Below are positions 15,617 through 23,542 of a DNA stretch of 64,000 bases, one piece after another; the stretch's first letter is position 1; each line of letters starts with the position of its first letter. The DNA comes from Niallia sp. Man26 (GTDB taxonomy: Bacteria > Bacillota > Bacilli > Bacillales > Cytobacillaceae): the NCBI RefSeq assembly GCF_022049065.2, contig NZ_CP095743.1, forward strand, positions 3,549,001 to 3,613,000. The letters are read 5' to 3'. A model generated the notes under the pieces. It searched no databases. It saw only the letters and a program-made list of their open reading frames with translations, and was not told where the DNA came from. A program made the position numbers and the translations under genes.

Positions 15617-16324
15617 TCATTTCCAATAACGGTCATATAAGTTTTGCATATGGTTAGTCATAATGTCTGTCGCTTTTTTTTCATCTCGTTTTTCTATAGC
15701 CTCGATGATTTGTTTATGTTCATTTAAATTTACTTCCAAATAATCTGGTCTTGTTACAGTACGATCACGTATGAACTGCCACATTTCCTGTTTCTTCATC
15801 GCATTAATGATTGCTGCCATAATATTGATGAACAATTCATTATGAGAGGCTTTTGCAATATTATAGTGAAGTGCTTCGTCTGTTTCCGGAACGTAAACAC
15901 CTGACTTTGTTTCCTCTTCCATCTTGTTTATTGTTTCCCTGAGCACAGCAATTTCCTCATCTGTAGCACGCTGTGCGGCAAACTTAATGATTAAAGGCTC
16001 GATATTCATTCTAACCTCTACTATTTCTTCTGGAGAAACAGAATCAAATGAGATAGGATCGTGGGAATTGTTAGCTTGGTTTTGATTGCTTTTTACATAA
16101 ACGCCTTCGCCTTGGCGGGAATAAATGAATCCATTTAACTCCAATGCACTCAGTGCCTGACGAACTGGAGCACGGCTGACACCAAACTGCTCACATAATT
16201 CTCTTTCTGCAGGCAGCTTATCTCCTACTTTAAAAGTTCCTGACTCAATCTCTGATAAGATTTGCTGATATATTTGCATATACAATTTTTTGCTGGAAAC
16301 TGGATTAAAATTAATAATAACCAC
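15617..16324 (-). CDS. GntR-family (FadR/FCD) transcriptional regulator
   Basis: 235 residues. Winged helix at about 10-75 ('KLYMQIYQQILSEIESG', 'LPAERELCEQFGVSRAPVRQALS') and an all-helical FCD ligand domain at about 90-230 with the His/Asp/Glu positions expected for metal-assisted binding of a carboxylated ligand. It lies between the gntP unit and the SDR-transketolase unit, and both carry the same operator-like motif, so it probably represses both and is released by a sugar acid or its phosphate. An inverted repeat over its own -10 suggests autoregulation. Frame and start are clear, although the RBS (GAGAGAAGTGG) is only moderate. Confidence 0.88.
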   Translation of the reverse strand: MVIINFNPVSSKKLYMQIYQQILSEIESGTFKVGDKLPAERELCEQFGVSRAPVRQALSALELNGFIYSRQGEGVYVKSNQNQANNSHDPISFDSVSPEEIVEVRMNIEPLIIKFAAQRATDEEIAVLRETINKMEEETKSGVYVPETDEALHYNIAKASHNELFINIMAAIINAMKKQEMWQFIRDRTVTRPDYLEVNLNEHKQIIEAIEKRDEKKATDIMTNHMQNLYDRYWK

Positions 16325-16348
16325 TTCTCTCTGCGTTAATATTATTAG

Positions 16349-16373
16349 ATAACCTATTATACTATAAGGTTAT
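16349..16373. promoter_or_regulatory. Inverted repeat over the promoter of the GntR gene
   Basis: ATAACCT (16349-16355) and AGGTTAT (16367-16373) flank an 11-base centre that includes TATAAT on the minus strand (16356-16361). The position fits autorepression. The sequence differs from the motif shared by the two target units. Confidence 0.4.
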
Positions 16374-16410
16374 TATATAAAATAAAAATATGTAAGCGCA
16401 ATAAAAGTAA

Positions 16411-16456
16411 AATAAATCATAGCCGAAGCTTCTTTTATCTAAGGCTATGATTTATT
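16411..16456 (-). terminator. Intrinsic terminator after the SDR gene
   Basis: On the minus strand AATAAATCATAGCC pairs with GGCTATGATTTATT over an 18-base loop, followed by TTAC. The stem is long, but the loop is wide and the T tract short. Confidence 0.6.
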
Positions 16457-16472
16457 TTTAGAAAGTGGTTAA

Positions 16473-17231
16473 TTAGTCCATATGTGATCCGCCGTTAATA
16501 TCTATTTCTTCCCCAGTGATATAGGATGCCTCTTCCGTTGCTAAAAACGCAATGGCTGCAGCCACTTCCTCTGTTTCACCAGGTCTGCCCATTGGAATTC
16601 CATCAATTACTTTAGCTGCCTGTTCTTCCGGAAGTGACTTCCAAATATCTGTGTTTACAAGACCAGGAGCAACACAGTTGACTGTGATTCCGTGCTGTGC
16701 CACTTCACGAGCTAAGTTTTTCGAAAATCCTAGAACAGCTGCTTTTGATGCAGAGTAATGAGCTCCCCCGAACACACCGCCGCCTCGTTTTGCTGACACG
16801 GAAGACAGACTGATGATTCTGCCGAAATTTTGTTTTTTCATTGTGTCTAGGACTGCTTGTGTACATAAGAATAATCCAAACATATTTACGTTAAATACTT
16901 TTGTAATATCCTCAATTGTCATGTCTTCAACTGTTACTTTTTGAGAGATTCCAGCATTGTTAATTAAGATATCTATGCGGCCATACTTATCTAAGACTTT
17001 TTGAACCATCGCATCATTGGATTCTTGGCTGGTAACATTCAACAGCACACCAAATGCCTCTCCACCTTGTGTTTTAATGGCATTAACTGTGTCTTCGATT
17101 CCTTCTTCATTTAAATCAGCAACTACGACAATGGCACCTTGTTTCGCAAGTGTTAAAGCAATCGTGCGTCCAATTCCCTTTTTCGAACCGCTTCCTGTTA
17201 CAATCGCAACTCTATTATCTAATTTAAACAT
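16473..17231 (-). CDS. Short-chain dehydrogenase/reductase of a carbohydrate pathway
   Basis: 252 residues, a classical SDR. Cofactor loop TGSGSKKGIGR with an acidic residue after beta-2 (VVADLNEEG), which favours NAD; the NNAG motif; the catalytic Ser in SLSSVS; YSASK with Tyr and Lys; and a C-terminal 'GEEIDINGG' end. It would oxidise or reduce a hydroxyl of a polyol, sugar or sugar acid. It follows the split transketolase with a 23-base gap and a GGGAGA site, and is the last gene of that unit. Annotation as a fatty-acid reductase (FabG) would be misleading given the context. Substrate unknown. Confidence 0.87.
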   Translation of the reverse strand: MFKLDNRVAIVTGSGSKKGIGRTIALTLAKQGAIVVVADLNEEGIEDTVNAIKTQGGEAFGVLLNVTSQESNDAMVQKVLDKYGRIDILINNAGISQKVTVEDMTIEDITKVFNVNMFGLFLCTQAVLDTMKKQNFGRIISLSSVSAKRGGGVFGGAHYSASKAAVLGFSKNLAREVAQHGITVNCVAPGLVNTDIWKSLPEEQAAKVIDGIPMGRPGETEEVAAAIAFLATEEASYITGEEIDINGGSHMD

Positions 17232-17254
17232 AGTATTCTCTCCCTTTAATAGTA

Positions 17255-18199
17255 TTATTGAAGCAATTCTTGCGCTGTGTTTACGATATTTTCTATTGTT
17301 ATGCCGTTCAGCTCTAATAATTTTTCATATGGAGCAGATTGCCCAAACTGGTCTTGAACACCGATTCTGCGCACTTTCCCTCTTCCTTCTTCTGCAACGA
17401 CCTCACATACAGCGCTGCCTAATCCATTGATAATATTGTGATCCTCTACAGTGATGATTTTGCCGATATTCACACACTCTACAACTGCGTCTCTGTCTAA
17501 TGGCTTAATCGTATGCATATCCAGCAGTTTCACAGAGATACCTTTACTTTCTAATTGCTTCGCCGCTTCCAAGGCAAGATAGACAGTATCTCCATTTGCA
17601 ATAATGGCGATATCATGGCCTTCCTTTAATCGCTTCGCTTTGCCGATAATAAACTCTTCATTCTCATCGTAAATGAATGGCATCGTATCTCGTGTAAAAC
17701 GAAGATAGACAGGACCATATTTCTCAGCAGCTTGCGCCACCAATTTTCTTGTGGAATGATAATCAGCACCCATCACAACTGTCATGTTAGGGATTGTTCG
17801 CAAAACACCCATATCTTCAATCGCTTGATGGCTCGCACCGTCGTTTGCTGGCGTCAGACCGCCATGTGAACAAGCAATTTTCACATTCAAGTTCGGGTAA
17901 CAAATTTCCTGTCTAATTTGTTCTGCCATTCTCATCGAGCCGAAGACCGCGTAAGTGCTTACAAAAGGAATTTTGCCTGTAGTCGCTAGACCTGCTGCTA
18001 ATCCAGCGCCATTTTGTTCAGCAATCCCGACATTAACATGCTGTTTCGGGAACTTATTGGCAAATTCTGTTGTTTTACAAGACTTACCGATATCAATATC
18101 TACAACGTAAATATCTTTATTTAATCCGCCAAGACGGACAATTTCATCACCAAAGGCTTCTCTTGTTGCTTTCTTTTGTAACACTTTGTTTTCACTCAT
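17255..18199 (-). CDS. Transketolase, C-terminal subunit
   Basis: 314 residues covering the pyrimidine-binding and C-terminal domains of a transketolase. The catalytic glutamate that activates thiamine diphosphate lies in 'VGIAEQNGAGLAAGLA', and the substrate loop 'CSHGGLTPANDGASHQA' is present. It pairs with the N-terminal subunit encoded just upstream; the stop and start codons overlap by one base (TAATG), so translation is coupled. Split transketolases often serve special catabolic routes rather than the pentose phosphate pathway. Context (SDR, isomerase, kinase, GntP permease) points to such a route. Confidence 0.88.
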   Translation of the reverse strand: MSENKVLQKKATREAFGDEIVRLGGLNKDIYVVDIDIGKSCKTTEFANKFPKQHVNVGIAEQNGAGLAAGLATTGKIPFVSTYAVFGSMRMAEQIRQEICYPNLNVKIACSHGGLTPANDGASHQAIEDMGVLRTIPNMTVVMGADYHSTRKLVAQAAEKYGPVYLRFTRDTMPFIYDENEEFIIGKAKRLKEGHDIAIIANGDTVYLALEAAKQLESKGISVKLLDMHTIKPLDRDAVVECVNIGKIITVEDHNIINGLGSAVCEVVAEEGRGKVRRIGVQDQFGQSAPYEKLLELNGITIENIVNTAQELLQ

Positions 18200-19032
18200 T
18201 ATTTTAGCCCTCCCTCTAATTCTGCCAATGCTTTTTGGTATTCTTCATCATTAGGAGCAATTCCGTGCCAAGTTACCGAATGTTCCATAAAGGAAACACC
18301 TTTTCCCTTTACAGTGTTACAAACAATACATTTCGGTTTGTTATTCTTAGAGTTTCTTGCGCTGTCTAGTGCTGCAACAATTTCCTCCATTGAGTGGCCG
18401 TCTATTCTTGTTGTTTCAAAACCAAAGGACTTAAACTTCAGCTCAAGATCTTGGTTCGGCATAATTTCTTCTGTTGGACCATCAATTTGCAGTCCATTAT
18501 CATCCACAAAAACTACTAAGTTATCTAATTCATATTTAACGGCGCTTTGTGCAGCTTCCCAAATCTGTCCTTCCTGACATTCGCCATCACCAACCATTGC
18601 AAACACTCTATATTCTTTTTCGTCTCTTTTTCCTGCCAACGCCATTCCGACTGCACATGAAAGACCTTGACCTAAAGAGCCTGTAGAAATATCTATTCCT
18701 GGACACTTCTTCATATCCGGATGACCTTGGAATGGAGACCCCATTTGGCGAAGTGTATAAATGGTGTCATACTCAACAAACCCTCTTAGCGCTAAAGCCG
18801 AGTATTGAATTGGACAAACATGCCCTTTTGATAAAACGAAACGGTCTCTATCTTCCCAATTAGGATTGTTTGGATCGATGTTCATTTCCTTAAAATACAG
18901 TGCCGCAATAATATCAGCCGCCGAAAATGAACCTCCAGGATGCCCTGATTGTGCCTTATGAATCATCGTCAGTGCCGTTTTTCTAAGATCAACTGCATTT
19001 TGCTTTAACTCTTCAATAATTGTTGCATTCAT
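18199..19032 (-). CDS. Transketolase, N-terminal subunit
   Basis: 277 residues corresponding to the thiamine-diphosphate/Mg-binding half of transketolase: 'AQSGHPGGSFSAADI', 'LSKGHVCPIQYSAL' and the GDGECQEGQIWEA metal/ThDP motif. I use the ATG at 19032, with GGGGTG upstream; the in-frame GTG nine bases earlier is part of that site. It is the first gene of a three-gene unit (TktN, TktC, SDR). Directly upstream lie a near-consensus promoter, cre-like sites and the operator shared with gntP. With the C-terminal subunit it would move a two-carbon ketol unit between sugar phosphates. Confidence 0.88.
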   Translation of the reverse strand: MNATIIEELKQNAVDLRKTALTMIHKAQSGHPGGSFSAADIIAALYFKEMNIDPNNPNWEDRDRFVLSKGHVCPIQYSALALRGFVEYDTIYTLRQMGSPFQGHPDMKKCPGIDISTGSLGQGLSCAVGMALAGKRDEKEYRVFAMVGDGECQEGQIWEAAQSAVKYELDNLVVFVDDNGLQIDGPTEEIMPNQDLELKFKSFGFETTRIDGHSMEEIVAALDSARNSKNNKPKCIVCNTVKGKGVSFMEHSVTWHGIAPNDEEYQKALAELEGGLK

Positions 19033-19063
19033 ATTAATCACCCCAAGGAATTGAATTTTAACC

Positions 19064-19099
19064 TGTATACTTATTTACTTGTCTACTTGTATACTAAGT
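19064..19099. promoter_or_regulatory. Shared operator motif upstream of the transketolase unit
   Basis: TGTATACTTAT (19064-19074) and CTTGTATACTAAGT (19086-19099) repeat the two elements found before gntP, with an extra CTTGTCTA between them. The motif lies just downstream of the predicted start of transcription, a repressor position. Confidence 0.55.
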
Positions 19100-19113
19100 T
19101 ACCTTTGTTTACC

Positions 19114-19141
19114 ATTATAAAACGTTTTCAACATTTGTCAA
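19114..19141 (-). promoter_or_regulatory. Strong sigma-A promoter of the transketolase unit
   Basis: Minus strand: TTGACA (19136-19141), a 16-base spacer and TATAAT (19114-19119), both hexamers perfect. Such a strong promoter needs repression, which the overlapping cre-like site and the downstream operator can provide. Confidence 0.7.
19117..19130. promoter_or_regulatory. cre-like site in the transketolase promoter
   Basis: ATAAAACGTTTTCA matches the cre consensus at 12 of 14 positions and contains the palindrome AAAACGTTTT, inside the promoter. A second, also 12 of 14, is TGTAAACGATTTAT at 19148-19161. Confidence 0.45.
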
Positions 19142-19218
19142 CAGAAATGTAAACGATTTATTTGGGCGGATTTGTTATTTTTCTATTATTTATTAGAATT
19201 TTCGCTATTTAACGACAA

Positions 19219-19253
19219 CAAAAAACGCTAAGCAGCTTTGCTGTTTAGCGTTT
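19219..19253 (-). terminator. Intrinsic terminator
   Basis: Minus strand: AAACGCTAA and TTAGCGTTT enclose an inner ACAGC/GCTG stem, followed by TTTTTGTTG. It closes the two-gene unit at 19262-19846. Confidence 0.8.
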
Positions 19254-19261
19254 GAAAGTAT

Positions 19262-19381
19262 TTATTTATCCATTTCCTTATCTTGAGTAAAAAAGAAAAT
19301 AAAAATCACGAGAGATAATGCGATTAGAAACTTCCCTGTACTGCTCGTTCCTTTAATGACAGGCAAATCTGTTAAACTCAT
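19262..19381 (-). CDS. Small single-helix protein, 39 residues
   Basis: The ATG directly follows the TAA of the upstream gene, and GAGGTG lies six bases before it, so it is probably translated by coupling. The peptide has a polar N-terminus, one membrane helix (about 18-31) and a charged end QDKEMDK. A terminator follows soon after the stop. Function unknown; it may anchor or assist the product of the gene before it. Confidence 0.55.
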   Translation of the reverse strand: MSLTDLPVIKGTSSTGKFLIALSLVIFIFFFTQDKEMDK

Positions 19382-19846
19382 TTAGAACACCTCACTAGCT
19401 TTTTTAAGTTTATCCACTAGCTGTGTATCGAGACGAAAGCTGGTATTGACAATATTTCTGAATTCCCTTTGATTCTTTTTTAAGTATGGAAGAACCGGAA
19501 CTACCTTTTCCCTTCCAAAAATGGGTCCGCTGATACTTAAAGAAAATCTCGCATCTGATGAGATAAACAGACCAACAAGATTAATTTCGTCCTTTATCAA
19601 CAGAATGGCTAAGATAATATCAATAACATCTAATGAAATATCAGCAAACTGATTGCCCTTTTTCGCTTCTAGCCTAGATCCACCTGTAATTGGCCCGCCG
19701 ACTGTAAAACCAAAGTAACCTGGACCAAAGTAAATTCGGCTAACGGTTATTTGCCCAGTTAAAAGCAACGAAGCAATCACAATATCAATATCCCGTTGTA
19801 TTTCCCTTAATAAACGACAATCTAAGGTTTTGTCCTCCAGCTTCAT
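19382..19846 (-). CDS. Unknown protein with internal duplication
   Basis: 154 residues from the ATG at 19846, with AGGTGAG upstream; the in-frame GTG three codons earlier lies within that site. Two stretches of about 40 residues look like copies of each other: hydrophobic 'DIxxxxxLLL', then beta-like segments, ending GGPITGG in the first copy and SGPIFGRE in the second. No signal peptide. I do not recognise the family. It is the first gene of a two-gene unit with the 39-residue membrane peptide. Confidence 0.6.
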   Translation of the reverse strand: MKLEDKTLDCRLLREIQRDIDIVIASLLLTGQITVSRIYFGPGYFGFTVGGPITGGSRLEAKKGNQFADISLDVIDIILAILLIKDEINLVGLFISSDARFSLSISGPIFGREKVVPVLPYLKKNQREFRNIVNTSFRLDTQLVDKLKKASEVF

Positions 19847-20002
19847 TACACTCACCTAAAAACCGACATAGATAAATTATATGCATCGCAGTTCAAAACG
19901 GTTGATTGTCTAGAATGAAAATACCTCTTTCATTTGACCTGTTGTTTGAGATTTCATTTCACCATAACCCTACTTCTGATAAGCTGGGATTTTTTCTAAT
20001 TT

Positions 20003-21184
20003 TTAATTTTGTGTTTGCTTATTTGTTGCTTTGAATTTTAACGCAGAAGCTAAGATGACGACAAAGCCTACAACTCCAATCCAAACAAGGGTAGAAACAG
20101 AATCCCAAGTTAAACCTTTATCAAAGAATAGTAGTTCTCGTAAGCCTTCTACCATAAATCGCATCGGTAACCAAGAATAGACCCAGTTTTGATAGAATGG
20201 TGACATCATTTCTGGAGCCATTGCCAGTAATGGTGCACCAAAGAATAGCATTAAGATAAAAATAGGCATACCTCTTAGTCCCATAATGGAAAGGACAGCT
20301 GAAATCATTAGAAAATAGCTAAAGGATGTTATCGATAAAAATAAAGCTGTACTCAAAAAATCAGGAATATGAAGTCCTACCATTCCATCTGCCAGCCAAG
20401 TTAATCCAAATCCTACGACCAGTGTGATAATTGCTCCAATAAAAACCTGCACTGATCTCACCACTAAACTTTCTTTTCGACTAGTTATGGTTGCCTTTTT
20501 AAGTGAAATAAAAATAATGGCAGCACTCGCTAAGCTTGCCATCCAAAGAGGCTGGAATAAAGAAACAGGTGCATTGCCATTAGCACTTTTAGTACCAGTT
20601 TCATTAACATTAGTAACTTTTGAAGTGATAGGTGTTGCCAGGGCTTCAGCTTGTTGTATGCTTATTGCTGTTCCTTGTTTTTCTAGTCCATTTAGTAGTT
20701 GTGTACGAACATTGCTGTTTATATTGTCCACTACACCGTTCAAAATTTGCCCTGCCAATGTTGATGCCATTGTATTCATACCTTGATTAATAAAGATTTG
20801 AAGTTCAGATGGTGAAGCAGGTGCTGCTGTTTGTAAAGAAGCCTGGTTAGCACTAAAATCTTTCGGAATAACCATGGCTGCATAATATTCCTGGTTATCT
20901 AATCCTTTTTGAACTTCCTTAAGACTACTTACTTCAATCCATTTGACTGCAGGGTCTTCTTGGTCTGAAGTTGTCTGTGAATTTTCTTTAATCATTTCCA
21001 CTATTGTTTTGCCCACATTCATTTCTGATTGATCTGGTATCTTCACTCCAGCATCCTCATTCACAATTGCTATCGGCAGATTTTTAGGTACTGGTTGGAC
21101 CGATGGAATTAATGTTAATAAAAATATAAATATTATGACCAATGTAATGAATGGTGATAACAGTAATAGTTTGTTTTTAAACAT
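20003..21184 (-). CDS. YhgE/Pip-like ABC-2 type membrane protein
   Basis: 393 residues from an ATG with GGAGGAG upstream; the open frame extends much further 5' without a site. One N-terminal helix (about 8-28), an extracellular domain (about 30-200), then five or six helices in the C-terminal half. 'PIAIVNEDAGV' and the layout match the YhgE/Pip (phage infection protein) and DUF3533 group of ABC-2-type proteins. It is about half the length of B. subtilis YhgE (about 775), so it is a short form. The divergent TetR regulator resembles the yhgD-yhgE arrangement. Such proteins may export a toxic or lipid-like compound; this is not shown. Confidence 0.75.
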   Translation of the reverse strand: MFKNKLLLLSPFITLVIIFIFLLTLIPSVQPVPKNLPIAIVNEDAGVKIPDQSEMNVGKTIVEMIKENSQTTSDQEDPAVKWIEVSSLKEVQKGLDNQEYYAAMVIPKDFSANQASLQTAAPASPSELQIFINQGMNTMASTLAGQILNGVVDNINSNVRTQLLNGLEKQGTAISIQQAEALATPITSKVTNVNETGTKSANGNAPVSLFQPLWMASLASAAIIFISLKKATITSRKESLVVRSVQVFIGAIITLVVGFGLTWLADGMVGLHIPDFLSTALFLSITSFSYFLMISAVLSIMGLRGMPIFILMLFFGAPLLAMAPEMMSPFYQNWVYSWLPMRFMVEGLRELLFFDKGLTWDSVSTLVWIGVVGFVVILASALKFKATNKQTQN

Positions 21185-21210
21185 ATTTGAACTCCTCCAA
21201 AAAGATAAGT

Positions 21211-21242
21211 ATAATAAACGAACAACGTGTTGTTTATTATCT
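21211..21242. promoter_or_regulatory. Likely TetR operator
   Basis: AACAAC (21221-21226) and GTTGTT (21229-21234) form a dyad with a two-base centre, flanked by AT-rich ATAATAA and TATTAT. It lies in the gap between the YhgE-like gene and its divergent TetR gene. A TetR repressor usually binds this kind of element. Confidence 0.45.
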
Positions 21243-21354
21243 TCTAAATTATATGGATGAAATGTACTTCCTGCAATAAGCAAATAAATAGTATATGTTG
21301 GATAAAGAACACCTTTATAAATTGTGTTGGATAACAACAAAGGAGGAACCTGAG

Positions 21355-21975
21355 ATGTCTGAAGGTAAAACTGATTTAAGAGTCACTCGAACGAAGGAAT
21401 CTATTCTAGACGCATTGATAGAGTTAATAACCGAAAAAGGTTTTGAAGCCATTACAGTTAAAGATATAACAACTAAAGCAAAAATTAACAGAGGAACATT
21501 TTATGCCCATTATCAAGATAAATTTGACTTAATGGCAAAATGTGAAGAAGAAATCATGGAAGAAATGTCCAGTATTGCAAAGCAAAACTTCCCCAGTGTT
21601 ATTGCTTCACTTGAGGCGGATGCTCCAGTTGTGCCACCATTTCCTCTTACCGTTGCATTATTTGAATATTTAAACAGTAATAGTGCTATTATGAAAGCTT
21701 TATTAGGTCCAAAAGGTGATTTATCATTTCAGACAAGACTGAGAGAATTTATCTGGAATTCACTTTATGGAAACAATCCAAGCTCTCTTGTAAAAGAAGA
21801 AAATTTCCTTGTTCCAGGGCAATACTTGGCATCCTACATGGGAACGGCATTGATTGGAGTAGTGCAACAGTGGTTGCATAGTGGCAGGAAGGAATCTCCC
21901 CAAGAAATGGCTCGTATCCTGACAACCATTACAGTCAACGGTCCTCTTTATGCAGCTGGGTTAAAAAATAACTAA
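21355..21975 (+). CDS. TetR-family regulator, YhgD-like
   Basis: 206 residues from an ATG with AGGAGG ten bases upstream. The HTH at about 12-58 contains 'ILDALIELITEKGFEAITVKDI' (split) and the family signature 'INRGTFYAHYQDKFDLM'. The C-terminal part is helical and resembles YhgD-type TetR proteins. It is transcribed away from the YhgE-like gene and probably represses it and itself through the dyad between them. Ligand unknown. Confidence 0.85.
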   Translation: MSEGKTDLRVTRTKESILDALIELITEKGFEAITVKDITTKAKINRGTFYAHYQDKFDLMAKCEEEIMEEMSSIAKQNFPSVIASLEADAPVVPPFPLTVALFEYLNSNSAIMKALLGPKGDLSFQTRLREFIWNSLYGNNPSSLVKEENFLVPGQYLASYMGTALIGVVQQWLHSGRKESPQEMARILTTITVNGPLYAAGLKNN

Positions 21976-22047
21976 CTATTAGAAGCGAAGAAATGCATCG
22001 ACTTAGCCCAACATTCTTAAATTTTTCATTTACACACAAAAAAACGT

Positions 22048-22085
22048 AAAATCCCAGCTCATTCACAAAACTAGCTGGGATTTTT
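22048..22085 (+). terminator. Intrinsic terminator of the TetR gene
   Basis: AAAATCCCAGCT pairs with AGCTGGGATTTT over a 13-base loop and is followed by TTATT. Confidence 0.75.
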
Positions 22086-22090
22086 ATTAA

Positions 22091-22269
22091 GGACTTACTA
22101 CGACACCATTAATGGGTTTTCAGTAGGATATTCAGGAACTTCAGCTGACTCATGAAATTTGTATATTTCTATGAATGATGGTGACGGGCACTTTACAGAT
22201 AATGCAGGTCACTGATTGCTAACATTCAAGTAAAAATAAAAAAGATATTATATTTAAAAAGCAAAACAA
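22091..22269. other. Gap without recognised gene
   Basis: About 180 bases between two terminators. A short frame ends in MNDGDGHFTDNAGH, which could be a remnant, but it lacks a ribosome-binding site and I see no other signal. Confidence 0.3.
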
Positions 22270-22305
22270 AAAAAGGAATCAGATCTCCTTCTGATTTCCT
22301 TTTTT
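22270..22305 (-). terminator. Intrinsic terminator of the ATP-grasp cluster
   Basis: Minus strand: AAAGGAAATCAG pairs with CTGATTCCTTT around an eight-base loop, followed by a T run. Confidence 0.75.
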
Positions 22306-22308
22306 CTT

Positions 22309-23541
22309 TTATTCCCTAACCCCAACCGGAAGATAATAAGATAAATTATTCGTAATAGTACCTCCAGCCCGAAGTCCGATGGCTGAGGGCTTTCCATTAA
22401 GAAGGAAGCTGCCGATAAGAAGGCTCCCTTCTTGTCGGCCTTTTTCTGTCTGTATTGATGCTTTTGGATGCTCGATGTACTGCTGATAGACAGGGAGAAA
22501 GTCGGTATAGGACTTCTGGGTATCCGCAAGGGCGAGCCTGCCGCTCCCTTTATATATTTCAACAGTGTCTCCTTCTCTGCCAAAGGCTGGCTTCTTCACA
22601 AAATCCATATTCCGCTCTATGAAGGGTTCAGCCTCGAGGTAGGTTGGCAGAAAATAGGACTCGATCCAGTGATGCTCTTCATCTGTATAAAATGGATGTC
22701 TTTGTTCATGCAGATTCCAAATAACTGCCTGAACTGCTTTGTTTTGCAGCAGGAAGGCAGATGGTGGATTGATGATGGACAGCTTCCCTTCCTCAACAAG
22801 CTCTAACAGCCAGATGCCAATTTTATTTTCTTCTTCATCTTCATCAAGAATAAGATTTTCAATTGGAAAGGTTTGTCTGTACAGGATGTCAATTTGATTT
22901 CCAGCCTCGTCAAACAGCCCCTTCCCCTTTTCAATCTGGAGCTTATGCAGCGGTATGTATGTGCCGGTTGTTTCTGAAATGTTCAGCAAGTACAGGCTTG
23001 TTTCTTTATCTTCGATATTGTCGTCATGGGCAGTAAAGGCAATCGTTGGCCTATCCTTGCCAATTGCTTCTGCCGCTTCCTCGATCGCAGTGCGGACAGC
23101 CTTCTTTAATGCCTGTTCCAAGCCTGCATTCGGATTTGTTACGGCAAACTCTGAGCATACTTTGCCGTTTATGGAAAACAGCTCTTTAATAAAGGTTGGT
23201 GTGTCTGCGTTAATTTCAATGCATTTATAGCTGTCTTGATATGGGATTAAATCAAGTCTGGAAATAACACTTCTTATTGCCATTGTCTCCAGACGCAAGA
23301 AAGAGAAGGCTTCTTCTGGAAAGCCCATTTCCCGCAATGTCCGGTCTGGCACTTCCTTTAAAAGCTCCCATGTTTTAAAGAATATTCGCCCAGTATATTC
23401 ACTGACTTGGCGTATCTTTTCCACTTCTTCCTGTGACAGCATATGCACATCATAAAGGGCATACTCCTCCCCGTAAAGATCTGCCCAGAAGCTGTCTATC
23501 TGCGAATAGAAGCGCCTTCTGTTTTCTATGTGGCGATCCAT
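22309..23541 (-). CDS. Glutathionylspermidine-synthase-like ATP-grasp ligase (YgiC/YjfC type)
   Basis: 410 residues. The N-terminal 'RRRFYSQIDSFWADLYGEEYALYDV' region (split), 'CIEINADTPTF' and the ATP-grasp loop 'KPAFGREGDTVEIY' match the synthetase half of glutathionylspermidine synthase as found in YgiC and YjfC, which lack the amidase half. These enzymes use ATP to join a carboxyl group to an amine. Free-standing members have no proven substrate and have been proposed to be peptide or amine ligases. It is the last gene of a four-gene unit with a lipoprotein, a DUF350 membrane protein and an unknown cytosolic protein, and it starts one base after the gene before it ends. Confidence 0.85.
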   Translation of the reverse strand: MDRHIENRRRFYSQIDSFWADLYGEEYALYDVHMLSQEEVEKIRQVSEYTGRIFFKTWELLKEVPDRTLREMGFPEEAFSFLRLETMAIRSVISRLDLIPYQDSYKCIEINADTPTFIKELFSINGKVCSEFAVTNPNAGLEQALKKAVRTAIEEAAEAIGKDRPTIAFTAHDDNIEDKETSLYLLNISETTGTYIPLHKLQIEKGKGLFDEAGNQIDILYRQTFPIENLILDEDEEENKIGIWLLELVEEGKLSIINPPSAFLLQNKAVQAVIWNLHEQRHPFYTDEEHHWIESYFLPTYLEAEPFIERNMDFVKKPAFGREGDTVEIYKGSGRLALADTQKSYTDFLPVYQQYIEHPKASIQTEKGRQEGSLLIGSFLLNGKPSAIGLRAGGTITNNLSYYLPVGVRE

Positions 23542-23542
23542 T

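Noticed and set aside
16349..16373. Treating this inverted repeat as another copy of the shared GntR operator
   Set aside because: ATAACCT/AGGTTAT has no similarity to TGTATACTTAT/CTTGTATRCTAAGT, so it was listed separately.
22091..22269. Short frame ending MNDGDGHFTDNAGH as a possible remnant gene
   Set aside because: Only about 18 codons, no ribosome-binding site and no recognisable family.
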